From contig NZ_VZRB01000001.1 of NCBI RefSeq assembly GCF_008806595.1, forward strand, positions 341,433-405,432: DNA of 64,000 nt, given 5' to 3'. Positions within the stretch are counted from its first letter, which is position 1. Every line of letters begins with the position of its first letter. The notes under the pieces are model-generated. The model saw only the letters and a program-made list of their open reading frames with translations, was not told where the DNA came from and made no database searches. This stretch comes from Streptomyces luteolifulvus (GTDB lineage Bacteria > Actinomycetota > Actinomycetes > Streptomycetales > Streptomycetaceae). The position numbers and the translations under genes are program-made. Shown here piece by piece: positions 8,089 to 14,361 of the stretch.

Positions 8089-8103
8089 GGCAGGCCCTAG
8101 CTC

Positions 8104-8176
8104 ATATGTCCCAAGCCTCAAGATCCAGAGACTATGTATCCCAAGCTCCTGCATCCCATGACTATGTGTCCTATGC
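8104..8176. promoter_or_regulatory. Three operator-like repeats with exact 30-bp spacing
   Basis: On the minus strand the motif GCTTGGGATACATAGTC appears at 8146-8130 and in diverged form at 8176-8160 (GCATAGGACACATAGTC) and 8116-8100 (GCTTGGGACATATGAGC). The outer ends are spaced exactly 30 bp, about three helical turns. The array is directly upstream of the XRE gene (start 8088) and overlaps TATGCT (8172-8177), a possible -10 for rightward transcription. Confidence 0.6.
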
Positions 8177-8219
8177 TGCCTCTTGCAGGCACCCTCGGGA
8201 AGCGGAGGAGGTGGTGGTC

Positions 8220-8261
8220 ATGCTGCACGGCAACGGTGGTGGTGGCGGTACCGGCGGCTGA
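8220..8261 (+). CDS. Candidate 13-residue Gly-rich peptide
   Basis: ATG 8220 to TGA 8259-8261 encodes a peptide with Met-Leu-His-Gly-Asn followed by eight small residues, seven of them Gly. A very strong GGAGGAGG stands 8 bases upstream, and a strong terminator follows 17 bases after the stop, so the unit has its own ribosome site and transcript end. It is divergent from the XRE-nuclease operon. Composition gives no function. It could be a signalling peptide, a leader peptide, or the expression tail of a small RNA. Too short to be certain it is a gene. Confidence 0.35.
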   Translation: MLHGNGGGGGTGG

Positions 8262-8277
8262 TAGCCCCGCGCCCCCA

Positions 8278-8316
8278 GAAGACCCCGGCTCGCACCCTCT
8301 GCGGTCCGGGGTCTTC
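8278..8316 (+). terminator. Strong intrinsic terminator
   Basis: GAAGACCCCGG (8278-8288) pairs perfectly with CCGGGGTCTTC (8306-8316). It ends a short rightward transcript from the 8170 region and isolates the gene at 8368. Confidence 0.7.
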
Positions 8317-8328
8317 GCATGTTCGGCA

Positions 8329-8356
8329 TTGCCCTGAACTGGGCTTTTGTTATACT
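8329..8356 (+). promoter_or_regulatory. Promoter of the 2TM gene, near-leaderless mRNA expected
   Basis: TTGCCC (8329-8334), a 16-bp spacer and TATACT (8351-8356) form a good housekeeping-type promoter. The ATG at 8368 is only 11 bases past the -10, leaving room for at most about five leader bases. No Shine-Dalgarno is present. Confidence 0.65.
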
Positions 8357-8367
8357 TGATCTTGTAT

Positions 8368-9486
8368 ATGGCAAGTCCGCTAGAGCGCCTCTACCAGACC
8401 AAACTCGCCCTGCTCGCCACCGTCGTCACGGTGGTCGGTATAGCCCTCATGCTCCTGGCCCACTGGGCGAGCGGCAGCCCCGCTGGCGCCTGGCTTGACG
8501 CACTTCCCGTGATGGAGGTCGGCTCGGCCCTCTTCACCACCGGCCTCATCGCCATCTTCTTCGAGTACATCGACCAGGCCGACGCCGAGGTCCGGGCCAA
8601 CCAGCGTCTCCGCAAGGTGCTCTCCGAAGAGGCACCAGCCATCCGGGACGCGGTGGTCGACGGCTTCGCCTTCGCGTCGGAGTCTCTGACGAACGTGGCG
8701 TCCACGAAGACCCTGGATCGCATCGTCGAGAACTGCCTGTCCATCCGGCTCGGTGACAAGCGATTGGCCGCCGATGCCTATCAAGACCTTCGGGAACAGA
8801 TCGTTGGGGCCAAAGAGCGCTGGGAGGACGCCCACGTCGCCGTAGCGCTCGCGCCCTGGGCCAAGGGGCCGGCGGAGGGCCGAGGCGCGATGTTCGTTGC
8901 CACCATCCGGTGGGAGTACCGCTTCGTGCCAACGAGTCCGCTGCTGCGCTTCTCCTGTGTCTCCGACCTGGACGCGTACCGGGAGTTGCTGACCGACCCG
9001 TCGTCCACGGCTACGTGGTACTTCGAACCCATAGACGGTCATGACGCTGCGTCGCCCGAGGTCTTCGAGCTGGTGCAGGTTGCCGTGAACGGCAAGCCGC
9101 AGAAGATCCGTCGCAGTGTCCGCAAGGAGGGCCAGGTCTTCACCGTGGGCCTCGGAGGCGACGTGAAGGCCGGGGAGTCGGTCACCGTCTCGTACACCTA
9201 CCGCGTGCTCGTCCAGCAGCACGGGCACGTCCTGCACCTCGACCTTGCCCAGCCGACCAAGGACTTCCGGGCTGAACTCTGGTACGGCGATTGCGGTATC
9301 CGCTACATGAACGTCTTGGACTACCTCTCTGGTCCACGTCAGCCGCGGTACACACAGCTCGCCGCGTCCGATCCGTCACCGAGCGTTGAAGTCGCTTACG
9401 AGGGCTGGACGTTCCCCAAGGGCGGCGTGGCGTTCGTGTGGGTGCTGGAGCGGGAGATGCGCACGGTCACCAGTCGACAGAAGTGA
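8368..9486 (+). CDS. Two-transmembrane-helix protein, unknown cytoplasmic domain
   Basis: The ATG at 8368 is preferred over the TTG at 8347, which lies inside the promoter. 372 aa. Two hydrophobic helices lie at about 14-32 and 50-68. The short loop between them should be outside, and a roughly 300-residue domain should be in the cytoplasm. That part starts with a helical stretch (VRANQRLRKVLSEEAP) and continues with beta-rich sequence containing many aromatic and charged residues. No nuclease or ATPase motif is visible. The layout resembles 2TM effectors of bacterial immunity and it directly precedes the CBASS operon, but it has its own promoter and terminator boundary. Function unknown. Confidence 0.7.
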   Translation: MASPLERLYQTKLALLATVVTVVGIALMLLAHWASGSPAGAWLDALPVMEVGSALFTTGLIAIFFEYIDQADAEVRANQRLRKVLSEEAPAIRDAVVDGFAFASESLTNVASTKTLDRIVENCLSIRLGDKRLAADAYQDLREQIVGAKERWEDAHVAVALAPWAKGPAEGRGAMFVATIRWEYRFVPTSPLLRFSCVSDLDAYRELLTDPSSTATWYFEPIDGHDAASPEVFELVQVAVNGKPQKIRRSVRKEGQVFTVGLGGDVKAGESVTVSYTYRVLVQQHGHVLHLDLAQPTKDFRAELWYGDCGIRYMNVLDYLSGPRQPRYTQLAASDPSPSVEVAYEGWTFPKGGVAFVWVLEREMRTVTSRQK

Positions 9487-9555
9487 TCACGTTCGGCCAG
9501 AAGTGTGGGTGCTCTACTCCCTTTGTCTGCCCCGAGCCTGACGGAGCGTGAGGGA

Positions 9556-9578
9556 TTGTCAGTGTCACCGGCTAGCGT
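9556..9578 (+). promoter_or_regulatory. PafBC-type DNA-damage promoter of the CBASS operon
   Basis: TTGTCAGTG (9556-9564), eight bases, then TAGCGT (9573-9578). This matches exactly the RecA-independent damage promoter of mycobacteria and relatives, TTGTCRGTG-N8-TANNNT, which is activated by PafBC. The same motif occurs here before ruvC (29858) and rarA (44424). The expected start of transcription is about 9585. Confidence 0.75.
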
Positions 9579-9584
9579 GTCGAG

Positions 9585-9668
9585 GTGCAGGGTACGAAGA
9601 TCGTGGGGCTGTGGCGTATGAGGCAGCTCGCGACATGCAGTAAATGTAAGAACAGGGGTTGGCTATGA
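9585..9668 (+). CDS. Candidate leaderless upstream ORF, 27 aa
   Basis: A GTG stands exactly where the PafBC-type promoter should start transcription (7 bases after the -10). It opens 27 codons ending in TGA at 9666-9668. The stop overlaps the CD-NTase ATG (ATGA), the usual sign of translational coupling. The peptide begins MQGTKIVGLW and contains TCSKCK, a CxxC pair. Leaderless GTG starts are common in actinobacteria and upstream ORFs with Cys codons are known attenuators in mycobacteria; whether this one is translated is not shown by sequence alone. Confidence 0.45.
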   Translation: MQGTKIVGLWRMRQLATCSKCKNRGWL

Positions 9669-10570
9669 CAGCACTGGAAGACAAGCTGACGCGCTACAAG
9701 GCGCCGTCCAGCAATACCGAACAGGATAAACAGGAACGAGCCGAGCGCATGGTGCGCAATGCGGTCAACGGATGGAGCGGCTTCAACGACATCCGTACCA
9801 GCTTCCTGCCCAAGGGGTCCTACAAGAACAACACCAACGTGCGAACTGACAGTGATGTCGATATCGCCGTGATTCACGAGGGATTCTTCTACTACGACGA
9901 TAGTGCTTTGTGTGAGGCTGACAAGATTCACGGTTCGGTGGCCATCAAGCATTTCGATGGTCCAGGTTTCCGGTCTGAACTTGAAAAAGCTATGCGCCAT
10001 GCGTACGGAAGTGACTGCGACACGTCCGGTACCACGGCTATCGAGATTGCCGAGAATGGCGGGCGAGTTAAGGCGGATGTGGTGCCGTCCTTCCGTTACC
10101 GCTACTACCATTACGACACCCTTGGGAAAGTGGCATACCGCGAAGGCACGAAGACGTGGCGCACAAACGGCGAGTGGGTTATTAACTACCCTCAGCAGCA
10201 GTATGACAATGGCGTTGCCAAGAACAACCGTACGGGTACGCGCTACAAGCAAATGGTCCGTATTCTCAAGCGAGTGGAAAACGACCTGGTTGCAGCTGGG
10301 CAGATTGATGCGCTGCCGAGTTACTTCATGGAATGTCTTGTGTACTGCACGCCGGACGGGCACTTTAACCATGGAGGTCTGACGCCGCTGACCGATGACA
10401 TCAGTGCCGTCATTGGCTACATCTGGAATCAGACTAAGCCTGGAGGCTCTGCGAAAGACTGGCATGAGCCGAACGGCATCAAGCCGTTGTTCGGTCCTGG
10501 ACAGAAGTGGTCTATGGAAGATGCTCACGAACTTGCACTCAAAGCGTGGCGGAACCTGGGGCTGAACTGA
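9665..10570 (+). CDS. CBASS CD-NTase (SMODS-type cyclic oligonucleotide synthase)
   Basis: 301 aa from ATG 9665 with AGGGG 6 bases upstream. The polymerase-beta-like active site is intact: GS at 51-52, TDSDVDIAV at 61-69 (metal ligands Asp64 and Asp66), and a third Asp138 in RVKADVVPS. The C-terminal half (KQMVRILKRVENDL, then helical OAS-like sequence) fits the family. CD-NTases make cyclic di- or trinucleotides on phage infection and signal to an effector. The next gene is such an effector and starts within this stop codon (TGATG). No Cap2/Cap3 genes, so this is a minimal type I CBASS. Nucleotide product cannot be read from sequence. Confidence 0.9.
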   Translation: MTALEDKLTRYKAPSSNTEQDKQERAERMVRNAVNGWSGFNDIRTSFLPKGSYKNNTNVRTDSDVDIAVIHEGFFYYDDSALCEADKIHGSVAIKHFDGPGFRSELEKAMRHAYGSDCDTSGTTAIEIAENGGRVKADVVPSFRYRYYHYDTLGKVAYREGTKTWRTNGEWVINYPQQQYDNGVAKNNRTGTRYKQMVRILKRVENDLVAAGQIDALPSYFMECLVYCTPDGHFNHGGLTPLTDDISAVIGYIWNQTKPGGSAKDWHEPNGIKPLFGPGQKWSMEDAHELALKAWRNLGLN

Positions 10571-11214
10571 TGGAAGGAATCAAGGTTCGAGTAGGGATCG
10601 GCATTGCGGCGCTTGTCGGATTGGCGCTGGCGCTACTCGCCGGCCAAGGCCTCTCTCAAACGCCGTTGCGCATCTATTCGATCGCCGGAACGCTCGCTGT
10701 GCTGGTGTTTGCTTTGTGGGAGCGCTTCATCTGGAAGTGGAAACTGGTGAGGTACTTCACGGGCGTACCATTGATTGCCGGGACATGGCGTGGCGAACTC
10801 GTCTCTTCTTACGTTCGCCCGGATGGTACTAACGTGCCTCCAATTCCCACGGTTGTCTACGTCTCGCAGTCGGCGTCTAAGTGGACTGTCACGCTTTTCA
10901 CTGGGGAGTCGAAGTCAATCTCGGAGCATGCCAAACTCATCCCTGATCCTGACGGTCGGTGGCGACTGAGTTGGCAATATGTCAATACTCCTCGCCCCGG
11001 TGTGCGTGACCGTAGTGAGCGACACAAGGGCGCAGCTGAGGTGTACATCGGTTCGCAGCCCGGTGAGGGCCTCGAAGGGGCGTATTTTACTGATCGACGA
11101 ACGGATGGCGAATTGCGTTTTACTGAATGGTCGCCTGAGCGTTACGGAAGTTCCGGTTCTGCTCTTGCCGCTGATAGCTTTAACCATGCGAGTCCATTCG
11201 TAGGTAAAAGGTGA
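10570..11214 (+). CDS. Cap15-like CBASS effector (2TM plus beta-barrel)
   Basis: 214 aa; the ATG at 10570 overlaps the CD-NTase TGA. Two hydrophobic helices (about 5-27 and 33-52) are followed by a basic WKWKLVRYF stretch and a compact beta-rich domain beginning IAGTWRGELVSSY near 70. It continues with strands (VVYVSQSASKWTVTLFTG, WRLSWQYVN, GAYFTDRRTDG). This is the Cap15 layout: a small barrel that binds the cyclic nucleotide and transmembrane helices that oligomerise and disrupt the inner membrane, killing infected cells. Position directly behind a CD-NTase supports it strongly. Confidence 0.85.
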   Translation: MEGIKVRVGIGIAALVGLALALLAGQGLSQTPLRIYSIAGTLAVLVFALWERFIWKWKLVRYFTGVPLIAGTWRGELVSSYVRPDGTNVPPIPTVVYVSQSASKWTVTLFTGESKSISEHAKLIPDPDGRWRLSWQYVNTPRPGVRDRSERHKGAAEVYIGSQPGEGLEGAYFTDRRTDGELRFTEWSPERYGSSGSALAADSFNHASPFVGKR

Positions 11215-11267
11215 GTGCGGCACGAGCGTGATGCACTATGGCCGTGAATGTACAGTTCATAAATGGG

Positions 11268-11296
11268 TTGCGACTGGTGTTGGGAAAGAGGATAAT
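11268..11296 (+). promoter_or_regulatory. Strong promoter of the HEPN-like gene
   Basis: TTGCGA (11268-11273), exactly 17 bp, then GATAAT (11291-11296). The start of transcription is expected near 11303. The gene at 11323 is therefore not simply the third CBASS gene. Confidence 0.65.
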
Positions 11297-11322
11297 TTCA
11301 ATCCGAACACCAAGGAGGCCAT

Positions 11323-12432
11323 GTGTCCGTAAACGATGACGTCATCAAGGCTGGTATCGTGAGTGACGCCGACTACATGGGCCGCTTGTTTCGTGACCTT
11401 CAGAACGCCAATGATTCGAACCTGTTTGGCGTCGTGCCGTTGTGTATGGCCCCTTACTTCTCGCTGATCATTCACGAGGTGAAGGGGAAGCCGCAGGTGA
11501 TTGACCCGTCGGTGTTCGATGAGTTCTCCGCAGACGCTGCCGCAGTGAGTGCGCGCGCGAGGCACAGTCTCAAGCTCTTCGAGGATACCCAACGAGGTAT
11601 TGAGGGGCAGTTGGAGTTCTTCAAGAAAGACATCCTGGACAAGCATTCCGCGCATTTCCTTGGGAACACATGGTTCCCGCCTGCTCGTCGGTGGGAGAAG
11701 GATCTGGGGCTCTTCACCTACGGAGGCACTCTTCTCGCGACTTCTCATTCTGCTGCCTTCCATCTTGGAATCGAGCATGAAAGGATTTTTCGCAACGATG
11801 ATGGTGCGTATGTGCGCGGCACCAATGAGCAGGTCGGTCGATGTTTCTACCGGCTTGGCGCCCGTCTCGATGCGACCGGTGGCGATACCTTCGTCCGTCA
11901 TCTTTCAGGGAACTTCGTGAAGCGGAAGGACGTGCGGGCTTCGGGCTATTACCCACGGGCTTTCAACGGCAGCACAACCGAGGCGCTCAATGGTGTCTTG
12001 ACAGACTTCCAGGTAATGATGAACTTCATCGACAAGGTCATCACGGCCGGTGCTGACGTTCTCAACCTTGAGTACACTGTGTTCAAGATTCGGTACATCA
12101 CCGTGTACGCGGTGTTGCAGAGTCTCGCACTTCTCAAGGATGACGCTCGCTATCCGCTGTCTTCGGCGTCAACCGCAGTGATCGAAAATATCCTGGCTGC
12201 GCCCGCTGGCCGCGTTATCACGGACCGTTCCGTGCGGCATTTTCGAAACACCTTGATGCACTACAACCTGCTGCCTAGTGCTGATACTGCGCGGGTGGAC
12301 CTAGGGCAGCCGGTCTTTGGTCTTGGGCCTCAATATTTTCCTGCGTACGACTTCGAGGGGCTGGGCGGGTTGCTCGACACATGCATTCAGGAGACAGCCA
12401 ACGCTTTGAACGAGTGGGCTGGGGGCGTGTAG
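11323..12432 (+). CDS. Large helical protein with HEPN-like RNTLMH motif
   Basis: GTG start at 11323 with AAGGAGG four bases upstream; the overlapping ATG at 11321 stops at once. 369 aa, mostly helical, no membrane segment. Near the C-terminus it has VRHFRNTLMHYNL, in which Arg308-Asn309...His313 fits the R(N)x3H signature of HEPN ribonuclease toxins. The rest is unrecognised. It follows the CBASS operon by 108 bp with its own promoter. A defence or abortive-infection role is inferred from the motif and neighbours. Confidence 0.65.
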   Translation: MSVNDDVIKAGIVSDADYMGRLFRDLQNANDSNLFGVVPLCMAPYFSLIIHEVKGKPQVIDPSVFDEFSADAAAVSARARHSLKLFEDTQRGIEGQLEFFKKDILDKHSAHFLGNTWFPPARRWEKDLGLFTYGGTLLATSHSAAFHLGIEHERIFRNDDGAYVRGTNEQVGRCFYRLGARLDATGGDTFVRHLSGNFVKRKDVRASGYYPRAFNGSTTEALNGVLTDFQVMMNFIDKVITAGADVLNLEYTVFKIRYITVYAVLQSLALLKDDARYPLSSASTAVIENILAAPAGRVITDRSVRHFRNTLMHYNLLPSADTARVDLGQPVFGLGPQYFPAYDFEGLGGLLDTCIQETANALNEWAGGV

Positions 12433-12482
12433 CGAAGACGTTGGGCAGGACTCCAGCGATAGCTGCCATGGTCGCTCCACTT

Positions 12483-12848
12483 TTACGACTGCGGTCGTGC
12501 CTTTCCGCGTCTGTTACTGCCGTCGGCTGGGGCTTCAGGTGCATCGGTCGCCGTAGCTGTCTGCCCGAGGATGCCCGCAATAGCGGCTCGCCGGTCTTGG
12601 AGCCGCTTCTCCTCAGCATCTAACTCTGCCATGGCTTTTTGCTGGACCGTCTCGTCGGTGAGGGTCTTCGCGACCCAGTCGTTGAGGGCTTCCACGCCAA
12701 CGTCGTTCACGCTGTGCCCAGTTATGCCGCGTAGGCCCTCGATCTGCTCACGCAGGGTGGGATCAATTCTTACGGCAAAGACCACGACCTTGCGTTCCTC
12801 TTCTGCCGCTGGTACCGGCGGTTGTGCATCTGGGTGGTGTTCGCTCAT
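12483..12848 (-). CDS. Ribbon-helix-helix-like small DNA-binding protein
   Basis: 121 aa from ATG 12848 with GGAAGGAG 7 bases upstream. After a Pro/Glu-rich arm, residues 20-65 have the form strand (KVVVFAVRID)-helix-helix (TGHSVNDVGVEALNDWVAKTL) expected of ribbon-helix-helix proteins. A charged coiled coil (75-100) and a basic tail follow. Such proteins are common on Streptomyces plasmids and integrative elements as copy or partition regulators. TATAAAT lies upstream (near 12888-12894) as a possible -10. No antitoxin partner is adjacent. Confidence 0.6.
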   Translation of the reverse strand: MSEHHPDAQPPVPAAEEERKVVVFAVRIDPTLREQIEGLRGITGHSVNDVGVEALNDWVAKTLTDETVQQKAMAELDAEEKRLQDRRAAIAGILGQTATATDAPEAPADGSNRRGKARPQS

Positions 12849-12925
12849 TTTGAAACTCCTTCCGTTTAGGGTTGCTGCTTTCTATTTATAGCTATCCGAG
12901 CGTAAGGTCTCGTCCATAATTGGAA

Positions 12926-12970
12926 AGAAATAGCCAGCCCCATCTGTCAAGTGACGACAGATGGGGCTGG
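12926..12970 (-). terminator. Terminator with 15-bp perfect stem
   Basis: CCAGCCCCATCTGTC (12934-12948) pairs perfectly with 12956-12970 around AAGTGAC. On the minus strand it follows the stop of the HTH gene ending at 12992 and is trailed by CTATTTCTTTCC. Confidence 0.8.
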
Positions 12971-12991
12971 CGTGACCGGCAAACCTTGTAC

Positions 12992-13468
12992 CTACCGGCG
13001 CTCGTGCGGGTCGCGCATCTGCACACCGCGCTTGCGTAGGCGCAGGCGTACTGTTTCAGGGTCGACCTTCAGACGGTCGGCAACACGGGCTGTTGATAGG
13101 CCTGTGGCGTACAGCCGCTCGGCTTCGTCGACGTTTGCCTCGGTGAGCCGACGCCAGCGGGGTGTAACGCCGTTGCGTTTGAGGATGTCGCTCACCGTCT
13201 GCCGCTTGATGCCGAAGCGGTCGGCGAGTTGGTAGGTTGTGGCTCCTGCCTTGTACGCCTCGACCAGCTCCTCGACTTGCGCAGGCTTGAGTCGCTTGAC
13301 GGCGCGACGTGTTGGCTTCGGCTTCCGCTTAACTGGTGGAACTTCAGGCCCTGGCATCGTGCCGAGGACGTGCCGGAGGTACTGGAGCTGGGCTTTTGTG
13401 TTCCAGTGGGGTCCACCGTCGCCCACCGGGAAAGGCCGGTCCGCCGCAGGCGGGCCGGCCTTCTTCAT
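12992..13468 (-). CDS. Double helix-turn-helix protein
   Basis: 158 aa from ATG 13468, overlapping the stop of the exonuclease gene by four bases (ATGA). A basic linker (48-60) leads to two similar helix-turn-helix units of Hin/resolvase type: LADRFGIKRQTVSDILKRNG (81-100) and VADRLKVDPETVRLRLRKRG (129-148). No catalytic domain. It may be a regulator or the detached DNA-binding part of a recombinase. It marks the junction between island and core chromosome; whether it belongs with the exonuclease or was brought by the island is unclear. Confidence 0.7.
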   Translation of the reverse strand: MKKAGPPAADRPFPVGDGGPHWNTKAQLQYLRHVLGTMPGPEVPPVKRKPKPTRRAVKRLKPAQVEELVEAYKAGATTYQLADRFGIKRQTVSDILKRNGVTPRWRRLTEANVDEAERLYATGLSTARVADRLKVDPETVRLRLRKRGVQMRDPHERR

Positions 13469-14190
13469 GCCGCCGCGGGAAGATCCGGACGCAGCGGCCA
13501 CGCCGGGTCCACCGCCTCCTCCGTTCCGCTGCGCGCGAACCAGGCCTGCAGGCCCCGCGCCTGCGCCGCGTGCCACACCGCCTGCAGGGTGTGCAGCTCG
13601 GCGGGGGACAGCCGCTCCAGCCGGGCCGCGAAACGGCGCCCCACCGCCCGTACGACGTCCAGCGCGGCCAGTGCGTCGGCGCCCGCGTCGTGCGCGCCGT
13701 CCAGCGTGACCCCGTAGTGCTCGCACAGGTCGGTGAGGGTGCGGCGGCCCTTGCGGTAGCGGTCCAGATGTTTGTCGAGGACCCGCGGATCGAGCACCAG
13801 CAGCGGTGTCGCCTCGAACCAGCGGTTCAGCGACGTGGCGCGATGCCGGCGCAGCTCGCGGTCCAGGAGCGTCAGATCGAACGGCGCGTTCATCACCACC
13901 AACGGGCGGCCCGCGGCGGCCTGTTCGGCCAGTTCCTCGGCTATCTCGTGCATCACCGGCGCCGGCCAGCGGCCGTTGCGCTGCAGATGCTCCTCCGTCA
14001 GCCCGTGCACCGCCGTCGCCGCTTCGGGCACCGGCACACCCGGGTTCACCAGCCACCGGCTCACCCGCGGGCGGCTGCCCGGGGTGTCCTGGACGACGAC
14101 TGCGGCCGACACAATCCGGTCGGTCTCGACGTCCACGCCCGTGGTCTCCGTGTCGAACGCGGCCAGAGGGCCTTCGTACCAGCACGTCAT
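13465..14190 (-). CDS. DEDDh 3'-5' exonuclease (DNA polymerase III epsilon-like)
   Basis: 241 aa from ATG 14190 with GAGGAG upstream. Exonuclease motifs: Exo I FDTETTG with Asp13 and Glu15, Exo II NAPFDL (Asp near 105), and Exo III GAHDAGADA (His near 166, Asp near 171), the DEDDh set. Size and motifs match the stand-alone exonuclease family next to thrS in Streptomyces. It likely degrades short or damaged single-stranded DNA ends, but no polymerase partner is shown. Divergent from the DUF4365 gene at 14362. Confidence 0.85.
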   Translation of the reverse strand: MTCWYEGPLAAFDTETTGVDVETDRIVSAAVVVQDTPGSRPRVSRWLVNPGVPVPEAATAVHGLTEEHLQRNGRWPAPVMHEIAEELAEQAAAGRPLVVMNAPFDLTLLDRELRRHRATSLNRWFEATPLLVLDPRVLDKHLDRYRKGRRTLTDLCEHYGVTLDGAHDAGADALAALDVVRAVGRRFAARLERLSPAELHTLQAVWHAAQARGLQAWFARSGTEEAVDPAWPLRPDLPAAA

Positions 14191-14361
14191 ACCTACACAA
14201 CTCCTCGTTCACCCACGGCAGCTGACGCACCGTCTTCTGCCCGTTTGGTGATACCCGGGCTGTTTGCGCCGTACGCCGGAAGGACACAACAGGAGTACGG
14301 GTCTTTGCAGTTCAGCGGCCCGCACAGCAAGGAAACTTCCGGCTTTGGAAGGCAGTTGGTC

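Noticed and set aside
8100..8176. CRISPR array
   Set aside because: Three diverged repeats with 30-bp period but only 13-bp spacers, no cas genes; fits an operator array.
10570..12432. Three-gene CBASS including the HEPN-like gene
   Set aside because: A 108-bp gap with a strong promoter of its own separates the third gene; it may be functionally linked but is not clearly one operon.
1..13470. Complete integrative element or prophage
   Set aside because: No integrase, replication, transfer or structural phage genes and no attachment-site repeat were seen inside the window; the left end is outside it.
13469..14287. Long N-terminal extension of the double-HTH frame
   Set aside because: It overlaps the exonuclease in another frame on the same strand; ATG 13468 overlaps the exonuclease stop as a coupled start.
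13336..14361. N-terminal extension of the DUF4365 frame
   Set aside because: It lies antisense to the exonuclease gene and gives low-complexity Arg-rich sequence; ATG 14362 has a proper ribosome site.
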